NCBI GenBank assembly: GCA_965601485.1
Contig: OZ271846.1
Location: forward strand, 1,364,001-1,428,000
Direction of reading: 5' to 3'
DNA length: 64,000 nucleotides
From: Methylotenera_A aquatica
Lineage (GTDB): Bacteria > Pseudomonadota > Gammaproteobacteria > Burkholderiales > Methylophilaceae
In this document: positions 51,043-60,000 of the stretch, one piece after another
Layout of the letters: each line of letters begins with the position of its first letter
Position numbering within the stretch: the stretch's first letter is position 1
Program-made: the position numbers and the translations under genes
Notes under the pieces: model-generated
What the model was told of the DNA's origin: nothing
Seen by the model: the letters and a program-made list of their open reading frames with translations, nothing else
Databases searched by the model: none

Positions 51043-52455
51043 TTAAAGCTGTTGCAAAGAGACAACAAGCCCCATTTCATTGGCCGCTGCTTTTAAACTG
51101 GCCTCTACGGCAAAATTGGGAATCATTGCCAACGTTTCACCCACAAAAATTAACGGTAACTGGCTACGCTGCCAAGGCGGAATAGCGGCTTGCTGCATCA
51201 CCGTTTTTAAACTGCGGCTGGGACGATTTAAATCTGGCTTAATGCGCTCACCCCCAACACGCGTTTTAATAGTCAGGCGCTGCTTATCTAAATGCTTCAA
51301 ACTTAAGCCGGCACCCAACTCTTGCTTAAAAGTAAGCTGCATTTGATTCGGCAAAGCGTATATAGCCTCCCCCTGCCATATAGCATCAACTGCTGGATGG
51401 CCTACTATTTCAGGAACCAAATAAGCGCAATCTTGATAACGCCTGAGGGTTAAATCAACCTCAGCCTTTAGATGAATCTCAATCATAGATTCGGTCTTTG
51501 CGTCTAATAGTTGCTGGGTAATTTGTTTCAATTGCTCCGCACTAGGCATAAGCACATTGTTTTGCGCTAACCACCAACGCAATACATTGTTGATTCGATT
51601 TAGCTTTAACTGCCTTAAAGGCCCTAACGCCATTGTTTTTTTACCCAAGTCCGTTAAACAAGCCTGCGCATCTTGAGTCGCCAGCACATCTAACAAACTT
51701 TCAGCATCGGCCAAATGTTGTGCGGTGCGTGCCAAGATGTTCTTGATTGCTGGATAATGCGGCATCAAAGTTGGCAGCACCGTATGCCGCATAAAATTTC
51801 GGTCAAATTGGGTATTAGAATTACTATCATCTTCTACCCAAGATAATTGATGCTGTTGGGCGTATGACTCCAACTCAGCCCTGCTTATATTAAGCAAAGG
51901 TCGCAATAATTTTCTTGTAACGTCTACTGCAGCCATGCCAGATAAGCCTTTTATGCCCGCCCCCCTCGCCAATTGCAATAACAAGGTTTCGGCTTGATCA
52001 TCTTGATGGTGGGCAGTGCAAATGAAGTTCTTATCATTTGCCAACAAGACCGCATAGCGTAGTTTACGTGCACTAGCTTCTACCCCTAGTCCACTATTAA
52101 TATCTACATTTACCTTTGAAATAGTTAGCGGAATATTGAGCTTAATGCAGGTTTTTTCACAATGATCCGCCCAAGCATCGGCGTGCTGACTTAAACCATG
52201 ATGCACATGATGTGCGCTTAATTGAAAAGGCAGAGTTTGACGAAGATTTGCCAACAAGTGCAGCAGTACACAAGAATCCAAGCCGCCACTAAAACCAACG
52301 ACTAGATGAGGAATTACAACGTTTTTTTCTAAAAAAACTGTGCTAAAAAAAGTGTTGAGCTGAGTTAAAAGCGGGTGTTTTTGAGCAGTCGATTTTCGAT
52401 GCAAACTTACTTTTTGCAATGGTTTATTTGGCGACTGTTTCTTTAAATTTGCCAT
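51043..52455 (-). CDS. tilS: tRNA(Ile)-lysidine synthase
   Basis: 470 residues. The PP-loop SGGLDS is at residues 56-61, followed by HHVHHGLS, CTAHHQDDQAETLLLQLARG and GLSGMA; the C-terminal TilS domains follow. It converts C34 of the tRNA with anticodon CAU to lysidine, so that it reads AUA as Ile, an essential reaction. The first 32 bases overlap accA; a shorter start (no good one is visible) cannot be ruled out. Co-transcribed with accA. Confidence 0.95.
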   Translation of the reverse strand: MANLKKQSPNKPLQKVSLHRKSTAQKHPLLTQLNTFFSTVFLEKNVVIPHLVVGFSGGLDSCVLLHLLANLRQTLPFQLSAHHVHHGLSQHADAWADHCEKTCIKLNIPLTISKVNVDINSGLGVEASARKLRYAVLLANDKNFICTAHHQDDQAETLLLQLARGAGIKGLSGMAAVDVTRKLLRPLLNISRAELESYAQQHQLSWVEDDSNSNTQFDRNFMRHTVLPTLMPHYPAIKNILARTAQHLADAESLLDVLATQDAQACLTDLGKKTMALGPLRQLKLNRINNVLRWWLAQNNVLMPSAEQLKQITQQLLDAKTESMIEIHLKAEVDLTLRRYQDCAYLVPEIVGHPAVDAIWQGEAIYALPNQMQLTFKQELGAGLSLKHLDKQRLTIKTRVGGERIKPDLNRPSRSLKTVMQQAAIPPWQRSQLPLIFVGETLAMIPNFAVEASLKAAANEMGLVVSLQQL

Positions 52456-53419
52456 AACTCATTAAACGCGTATAGCGTGCGGCTAGCAGCTGATCCGTGT
52501 CTTTTTTCTGCAATGCCACAATCTGATCTTTTAATGTTTTGCGCAATGATTGCATAGTTAATTCAATATCTCGGTGCGCGCCACCTAAAGGCTCGCTTAC
52601 GATAATATCCACTAAACCCAAACCTTTGAGCCTGTCGGCAGTAATCGCTAATGTTTCTGCGGCTTCTGCCGCTTTGCTGGCGCTTTTCCATAAAATAGAG
52701 GCGCAACCTTCAGGTGAAATCACCGAATAAGTGGCAAATTGCAGCATCAATAATTGGTCAACAACCCCCAAAGCTAACGCCCCGCCTGAGCCACCTTCGC
52801 CAATAATCACGCCCACAATAGGTGTTTTCAGCTCGGCCATGACATACAAATTTTTAGCAATCGCTTCGCTTTGACCACGCTCTTCGGCACCGATACCCGG
52901 GTAGGCGCCAGGCGTATCGATTAAAGTAACAATCGGCAATCCAAATTTTTCGGCTAATCGGTATAAACGTAGTGCTTTTCGATAGCCTTCAGGGCGTGGC
53001 ATACCAAAATTACGATATTGCCGCTCTTTAATATCACGGCCTTTTTGATGACCAATCACCATCACCGGAATACCCTGAAAGCGCGCTAACCCGCCCACAA
53101 TTGCTGGGTCGTCTGAATACGCACGATCTCCATGCAACTCTTCAAAATCGGTAAATAATTCGCGAATATAATCTAAGGTATAAGGCCGCTGCGGATGACG
53201 GGCTACTTGTGAAATTTGCCATGCACTTAAATTCTGATAAGTCTCTTCCAGCAGTTTTTTTTGCTTTTTTTGCAGCTGGTCCAGCTCTTTAGAAATATCA
53301 AGGCTTTCATGCTCATCATGCGATTCTTGCAAAGCGTCAATGCTTTTTTCAAGCTCAGCAATTGGCTGCTCAAAATCTAAGTAACTTATTTTAGTGTCTG
53401 TAGCGCGTCTTAGTGTCAT
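52424..53419 (-). CDS. accA: Acetyl-CoA carboxylase, carboxyltransferase subunit alpha
   Basis: 331 residues. The start SYLDFEQPIAELEKSIDALQ and the carboxyltransferase core (RPYTLDYIRELFTDFEELHGDR, IDTPGAYPGIGAEERGQSEAIA, GEGGSGGALALGVVD, SPEGCASILWK) are diagnostic. With AccD it transfers the carboxyl group from biotin to acetyl-CoA in fatty-acid synthesis. It overlaps tilS by 32 bases and follows dnaE by 31, the common betaproteobacterial dnaE-accA-tilS order. Confidence 0.97.
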   Translation of the reverse strand: MTLRRATDTKISYLDFEQPIAELEKSIDALQESHDEHESLDISKELDQLQKKQKKLLEETYQNLSAWQISQVARHPQRPYTLDYIRELFTDFEELHGDRAYSDDPAIVGGLARFQGIPVMVIGHQKGRDIKERQYRNFGMPRPEGYRKALRLYRLAEKFGLPIVTLIDTPGAYPGIGAEERGQSEAIAKNLYVMAELKTPIVGVIIGEGGSGGALALGVVDQLLMLQFATYSVISPEGCASILWKSASKAAEAAETLAITADRLKGLGLVDIIVSEPLGGAHRDIELTMQSLRKTLKDQIVALQKKDTDQLLAARYTRLMSYGKFKETVAK

Positions 53420-53450
53420 CAGTTTATATTACTCATTTATTACAAACAGT

Positions 53451-56400
53451 TTAATTATATAGGATTTTAACGTTTTCTTTCGATAACCAATCCGTCAAAT
53501 GCTGCAATAATTCATCATGCAATTCTACACGCCATGCGTCGCCCAACATCATGCTTACTTGACTTTTTGTATTATGGTAATCAATTTTAACTGGGCACCA
53601 TTTTTTATCTGAATCAGTATTCTTACGTTTATATGGATTCAGTATCGCGGTTAATTTTGCCGCATCCGATTGCCCATTACACGAAATCTTAAGCATACTG
53701 GCGTAATTGCTACGCGCAGCTGCTAAGTCGTATAATTTACGCGCATTGACGCGAATGCCACCAGAAAACTCATCATGGCTAACTCGGCCTTCAATCACCA
53801 ACAAATTGTCTTCTTTAATCAAATGCGCGCTTTGGTTCAGCATCTCGCTACCAACCACCACATCTACGCGCGCAATCGCGTCATCAATGCTCACAATCGC
53901 CATTTTACCGCGTTGTGTCATACGTACGCGCACGCCAACCACTATACCCGCCATTAATTTTGGCTGATCTTGCGGGGTTAAATCGGCTAATGATCCACGC
54001 ACAAACTGACTAACATCCTGCTTGGCATTTAAAAAAGGATGTCCGCTTAAATAAAAGCCTAATGCCGCTTTTTCTTCAATTAAAGCTTGTTCTGGCGACC
54101 ACGGTTTAATATTAGGCAAATCATGCTTGGTACCAATCACATCGCCAAATAGGTTATTTTGCCCTGCATTACTATTATTTTGTTCGGCCGCCGTTACTGC
54201 CATGCCTACACCTGCAAGCAATGACGCTCTATTAGGCTCTAGTTTATCAAAAGCTCCAGCGCGAATCAGCGATTCAATTACGCGCTTATTCACTTTACGT
54301 AAATCTAATCTATTACAGAAGTCGAATAGGTCTTTAAACGGCCCATTAGCTTCTCGCGCCGCAACAATTAACTCAATCGCCGCCAAGCCCGTGCCTTTAA
54401 TCGCACCTAAGCCATATAGCATCTGGCTGTTATTAATCGGCATAAAGCGATAGACACTTTGATTCACATCGGGCGGCAGTACTTCCACCTGATTGGGCGC
54501 GCAGTCATCAAAGAAGCTATGGATATTATCGGTATTATTCATATCTGCCGACATGGTTGCCGCTAAAAATGCAACTGGATAATGCGCTTTTAAATAGGCC
54601 GTGTGATAAGCCACCAAAGCATAAGCGGCCGCATGTGATTTATTAAAACCATAACCCGCAAATTTTTCCAGCAAATCAAATAACTCAGTCGCTTGTTTTT
54701 CGTTAAGGCCATTTTTAAGCGAACCTTCCACAAAAATGACGCGTTGCGCATCCATCTCTTCTTTTTTCTTTTTACCCATGGCGCGACGCAGCAAATCGGC
54801 ACCGCCCAAACTATAGCCAGCCACCACTTGTGCAATTTGCATCACCTGCTCTTGGTAAACCGCAATACCGTAGGTTTCTTTAAGAATCGATTCTGTTGCA
54901 GGGTGTGGGTATTCCACACGTTGCAGGCCATGCTTACGCCTACAAAAATCAGGTATTAAATCCATTGGGCCTGGCCGATACAAGGCCACCAGCGCAATAA
55001 TATCTTCAAAGCAATCTGGCTTAGCTTGCTTGAGCATGTCTTTCATGCCGCGCGATTCTAGCTGAAACACCGCCGTTGTATTGGCCGTTTTAAGTAGCTG
55101 ATAGCTGGCTTTGTCATTTAATGGTAATGTTTCAAAGCTAAGCGGCGCCTCGCCTAAAGCCGTTCGCTGCTGGTTGGCATTTTCTAAAGCCAACTCTAAG
55201 ATGGTCAGCGTTCTTAAACCCAAAAAGTCAAACTTAACTAAACCTACAGCTTCTACATCATCTTTATCATACTGGCTAACCAAACTGGCGCCATCAGCCT
55301 GGCAATAGATAGGTGAAAAATCGGATATTTTGCCTGGGCTGATTAATACGCCACCCGCATGCATACCAACGTTACGCACCAAACCTTCTAGGCGTAATGC
55401 CAGCTCTAATAGTTGTGCGACTTCTTCTTCTTTTTCTCGCCGCTCTTGCAACTGCGGCTCTTTTTCAAGCGCGCTACTTAATGTAATACCCAATTCCAGC
55501 GGTATTAATTTAGCAATGCCATCGACAAAGTTAAAGGGTAAATCCAACACACGACCTACATCACGGATCACCGCTTTGGCGGCCATGGTACCGAAAGTGG
55601 CGATTTGCGAAACCGCGTCTAAGCCATATTTCTGCTTAACGTAATCAATCACGCGATCGCGGCCATCCATGCAGAAGTCAATATCGAAGTCGGGCATAGA
55701 AACGCGGTCTGGATTTAAAAAGCGCTCAAACAGCAGGTTGTATTGCAGCGGATCTAAATCGGTAATATTTAAACTATAAGCCACTAAAGAGCCTGCACCA
55801 GAGCCACGACCCGGCCCAACCGGCACGCCATTACTTTTGGCCCAGTTAATAAAATCCGCAACGATTAAGAAGTAACCAGCAAAACCCATTTGATTGATGA
55901 TTTTGCATTCAAACTCAAGTCTCGCCTCATATTCTGCGCGCTTTGACTCACGCAAATCGGCATTTGAATATCGGCTTTGCAAGCGTGCAACCAAACCCGC
56001 ATGAGATTGATGCACCAAAAAAGTATTTAAGCTTTCACCATTTGGCGTAGGAAAGTTGGGCAGGTAATTTTTGCCTAATTCAATCGCTAGATTACAACGT
56101 TTGGCAATTTCAATGGTATTGGCCAAAGCTTCAGGCATATCGACAAACAAAGCCGCCATTTCAGATTGCGATTTAAAGTATTGTTGCTCGGTGAAGTTTT
56201 TAGGGCGGCGTTTATCCGCCAACATATAACCTTCAGCAATACAAGTACGCGCTTCATGCGCTTTGTAGTCGTCGGGAGTTGTAAATTGTATGGGATGCGT
56301 AGCAACCACTGGCAAATCGTTAGCGCCTGCTAATACAACAATTTGTTGAATTAAATAGTCTTGGGCTGATTGAGTTATAGCATCGCTAACGCGCTGCACT

Positions 56401-56942
56401 TCTAAGTAAAAGCGATTAGGAAATAGCGATACCCAAGTTTGGGCAAGTTGCATTGCCAGCACAGAATTGCCTGAGTTTAATGCAATACCAATATCACTTT
56501 GTGCACTTCCAGAAATTAGCAGTAAACCTTCTGTATTCTGTAACCACTCCAACTTTACTTCAGCACGACCGCGATATTGGTTTTCTAGGAAGGCACGGCT
56601 TAACAAACCACATAATTGGCGATAGCCTATTTTATTTTGAACCAATAACAATACGCGATACGCTTGGTCGCGATTTTTAGTGTTTTCCAACCAAATATCG
56701 CAGCCAATGATTGGCTTAATGCCCTTACTTCGCGCTGCTTTATAAAACTTAATAGCGCCAAATAAATTGTTTAAATCGGTCAAACCAAGTGCTGGCATGC
56801 CGTCTTTACTGGCCGCATCAATATAATCGTCAATGCGCACTATGCCATCGATAATGGAATATTCACTGTGACAGCGCAAATGCACAAACTGAGGTGGCGT
56901 TTGCTGGGTGTTTACTAAAGGCTTGTTTGCTTGATCTTGCAT
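53451..56942 (-). CDS. dnaE: DNA polymerase III subunit alpha
   Basis: 1163 residues, full length. PHP domain (FVHLRCHSEYSIIDGIVRI), polymerase domain with the catalytic PDFDIDFCMDGRD, GPGRGSGAGSLVAY, GVLISPGKISDF, FLGLRTLT and FAGYGFNKSHAAAYA, helix-hairpin-helix and OB region (MAGIVVGVRVRMTQRGKMA), and the tau-binding C-terminus. It is the replicative polymerase. Head of the dnaE-accA-tilS unit. Confidence 0.97.
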   Translation of the reverse strand: MQDQANKPLVNTQQTPPQFVHLRCHSEYSIIDGIVRIDDYIDAASKDGMPALGLTDLNNLFGAIKFYKAARSKGIKPIIGCDIWLENTKNRDQAYRVLLLVQNKIGYRQLCGLLSRAFLENQYRGRAEVKLEWLQNTEGLLLISGSAQSDIGIALNSGNSVLAMQLAQTWVSLFPNRFYLEVQRVSDAITQSAQDYLIQQIVVLAGANDLPVVATHPIQFTTPDDYKAHEARTCIAEGYMLADKRRPKNFTEQQYFKSQSEMAALFVDMPEALANTIEIAKRCNLAIELGKNYLPNFPTPNGESLNTFLVHQSHAGLVARLQSRYSNADLRESKRAEYEARLEFECKIINQMGFAGYFLIVADFINWAKSNGVPVGPGRGSGAGSLVAYSLNITDLDPLQYNLLFERFLNPDRVSMPDFDIDFCMDGRDRVIDYVKQKYGLDAVSQIATFGTMAAKAVIRDVGRVLDLPFNFVDGIAKLIPLELGITLSSALEKEPQLQERREKEEEVAQLLELALRLEGLVRNVGMHAGGVLISPGKISDFSPIYCQADGASLVSQYDKDDVEAVGLVKFDFLGLRTLTILELALENANQQRTALGEAPLSFETLPLNDKASYQLLKTANTTAVFQLESRGMKDMLKQAKPDCFEDIIALVALYRPGPMDLIPDFCRRKHGLQRVEYPHPATESILKETYGIAVYQEQVMQIAQVVAGYSLGGADLLRRAMGKKKKEEMDAQRVIFVEGSLKNGLNEKQATELFDLLEKFAGYGFNKSHAAAYALVAYHTAYLKAHYPVAFLAATMSADMNNTDNIHSFFDDCAPNQVEVLPPDVNQSVYRFMPINNSQMLYGLGAIKGTGLAAIELIVAAREANGPFKDLFDFCNRLDLRKVNKRVIESLIRAGAFDKLEPNRASLLAGVGMAVTAAEQNNSNAGQNNLFGDVIGTKHDLPNIKPWSPEQALIEEKAALGFYLSGHPFLNAKQDVSQFVRGSLADLTPQDQPKLMAGIVVGVRVRMTQRGKMAIVSIDDAIARVDVVVGSEMLNQSAHLIKEDNLLVIEGRVSHDEFSGGIRVNARKLYDLAAARSNYASMLKISCNGQSDAAKLTAILNPYKRKNTDSDKKWCPVKIDYHNTKSQVSMMLGDAWRVELHDELLQHLTDWLSKENVKILYN

Positions 56943-56999
56943 GGCGATATTTTACTCGCTCACTCAATAAAATGATGCAAAATCTTATGCTTAAAATCA

Positions 57000-57028
57000 A
57001 AAAAACCACTAGCATTTAATGGTTTTTT
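57000..57028 (-). terminator. Terminator of the hybrid CheA gene
   Basis: AAAAAACCA (57000-57008) and TGGTTTTTT (57020-57028) form a stem with an 11-base loop. On the minus strand it is followed by Ts and lies 21 bases after the stop at 57050. Confidence 0.7.
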
Positions 57029-57049
57029 AGGCTTTAGATTGGTTAAAAA

Positions 57050-60000
57050 TTAGTGTTTGGTTTGCTGCTTTGCCAGCAATTCATTAACTTTGTTAATCAA
57101 CTCATCATCATGCACAGGCTTTCCGAAGAAGGCATCTACTCCAATTTCTTTTGCTAAATTTTGATGCTTTTCGGCAGTACGCGAGCTAATCATAATCAAT
57201 GGGGTTTTCGCTGTGCGAGCATCATCACGAATATTTCGCGCCAAACCAAAACCATCCATTCGCGGCATTTCAATATCCGTTAAGATGATGTCTGGAGTGG
57301 TATCTTGCAAGACCTGCATGGCATCCATTCCATCTTTTGCTACTAACACCTCATATCCCTCACGCTCCAATAAACGGCCTAATACTTTACGCATGGTTAA
57401 TGAGTCATCTACCACCAAAGCTCGCGGTTTAGAAATTAAATTGGCTACTTTTTTCGGCGCATTAATCACTACGCTACCAACCGATAATATTTCACGGTTT
57501 GCCAACTGCACTGGATTAATAATCAACATAATGCTCCCATCACCAGAAACGGTAGCGCCCACAATACCCGGTACGCGCGCAAGTTGCGCGCCAATTGGCT
57601 TCATTACCGCCTCTTGGTTACCTATCACCTCATCAATATGCAAAGCGGTGTTATAAGATCCACTTCTTAGCAGTAATACAGATGAATAAGCATGATCTTC
57701 GGGCTGATGTTCTTGTTGGTCTAATAATTTTGACAAATAATGAATTGGATATTTCTTATCTGCCCATGTAATTTCGCCAGCGGCATATGCACTCATCAAG
57801 TCTTGACGTTTTATTTTTTGTGCTTGCTCAATCATAGCTACTGGAAGAGCATATATCACTGCGCCAGAGCGCACAGCTAACACCTGTGCTACCGATAATG
57901 TCACTGGCAAATGCACACTAAATACAGTGCCTTTACCAAACTCACTATTTAAATCAAAACGGCCGCCCAAACCACTAATTTCGTTTCGCACCACATCCAA
58001 CCCAACGCCACGACCGGCAATTTGCGATATTTTTTCGGCAGTAGAGAAACCAGACTCAAAAATTATCGACATCAATGCTTGGTCTGTTAAGTCAGAATTT
58101 TCATCAATTAATTTATTTTTAATCGCTTTTTCTTTAACGCGTTGCAAATCAATACCAGCACCATCATCAGTAACCGTAATATTAATTACATCGTTTTCTT
58201 GACGCACTTTTAGTTTAATAGTGCCCTTTTCTGGCTTGCCTTTATTTTTACGTTCTATAGGCATCTCTAATCCATGCGCTACTGCGTTGCGTAATAAATG
58301 CTCTAAAGGCGCGCCTAACTTATCCAGCACACTCCGGTCAATCTCGGTTGCTTCACCCTCAATCACTAAATCAACCGACTTTTTAAGCTCGCGTGCCGTT
58401 TGACGTACTATACGTTGCATACGTTCTGCAATTTGTTGAAATGGCAACATACGCACTCCAAGCAGCGTTTGTTGCAAATCACGGTTCATACGATTTTGCT
58501 GTTGTAACGCGGCTTCAGATTGGCTCAAGTTAGCTAACAAACCATGTTGAATAGTCGCCACGTCGTTCACGCTCTCTGCAATCATGCGGGTTAATTCTTG
58601 CAAGCGCGTAAATCGGTCAAATTCAAGCGGGTCAAAATTTTCGTTTGTTTCTTGCAACATACTTAAGCGTGATTGCAATTGCGTTTCAGCTTCAATTTCC
58701 AACTCGCGCAAATAATTACGCAAACGCATTACGCTTTCCGTTAAATCGTTGGATGATTGCTTAACGCCACTAATCTCTCTATCCATACGTGAACGGATAA
58801 TTGAAATCTCACCAGCATCATTAATCAACCTATCCAGGGTATCGGCACGCATACGCAAAAATTGCGCTTTGCGATCGGTCGCCCGACCTGACAGTGGTGC
58901 ATCTTGTTTTGTAATGGCAGCAATTGTTCCTACAGGCGTACTTTCCATCGCCTCTTCAAAAAAACTACAGATTTTGTCAAAATCGACAAACATACTATCA
59001 AAATCAATATCAACGACTTTGCGTTTTAGTGAGCGAATAACCAAATCTTCCATCTCATGTACAGCATCACCAAGCCCAGACTGACCAGCCATACGCGCAC
59101 TACCTTTTAAAGTATGCAAGGCACGCTGCAACGCATCTGGATGCTCTGATTGTTTTGGATGTGCACGCCAAGCACGCAATTCTATGCCAATTTCTGGCAG
59201 AATTTCATGCGCCTCTTCGATAAACATGGTTAGTAACTCATGATCAACCGTTGTTGTATACGAACTAACAACTTCGCCAGCTTGTTCATAAATCTCGTTG
59301 GACGCATTTGTATATTTTTTGCTTTGAGTAGCCAACTTTACTTCATAGTCACCATAGCTAATTGGGGCATAATTATCGCTATTAGCTTTTAGCAAAGCAT
59401 TGTTAGCTTCTGTCGGCTCAAAAATTTCAACGGTAGGCGCTGTTTGCTGATCATCTTCCTCGCCTGGTAGAGTAAAGGTAAATTCTTCCACCGCATTGTT
59501 TTTTTCATCAAAACTGGCAGTTAAGGCTTGATGTTGTTTAGCTTGTTCAGTCGCTTCGTTCAATACTTGAATCAAAGCCCTTGCTGAACGTGGATTGCGT
59601 AACTCAGAAACTTTTACCCACATGGCAGATAATGATTTAGCCGCGCTGTCATATAAACTAGTGTGCTGTGGCGTCCAATTTTGCGCCTCATCTAACCATG
59701 CTTCAAGCGCACGTCCAAGCTCGCCCATCGGTTTAAAGCCTGTCGCAAGTGCGTTACTAGCTAAAGTATGCGTTGCCATTTTTGCAGTGCTAGAAGGTGT
59801 TAAATTTGCGTCCGAAATGAGTTTGGCTACATCTTGCTCAATGGTGATGATATTTTGCATACTTTCTTTAACAAAAATATCGTAAAAAGCACGGCTCATA
59901 TTACGTGTACCGCCAATAAGCACTTGTGGCTCTGCTTTTTTAGCTTTTTTAGCGGTTGATTCTGGTTTCATATCTTCAACTACTGACGCGAGCTGTAGAG

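Noticed and set aside
57213..57656. 147-codon plus-strand frame opposite the receiver end of the hybrid CheA gene
   Set aside because: Antisense shadow of a well-supported gene; Ser/Thr/Arg-rich composition typical of such shadows.
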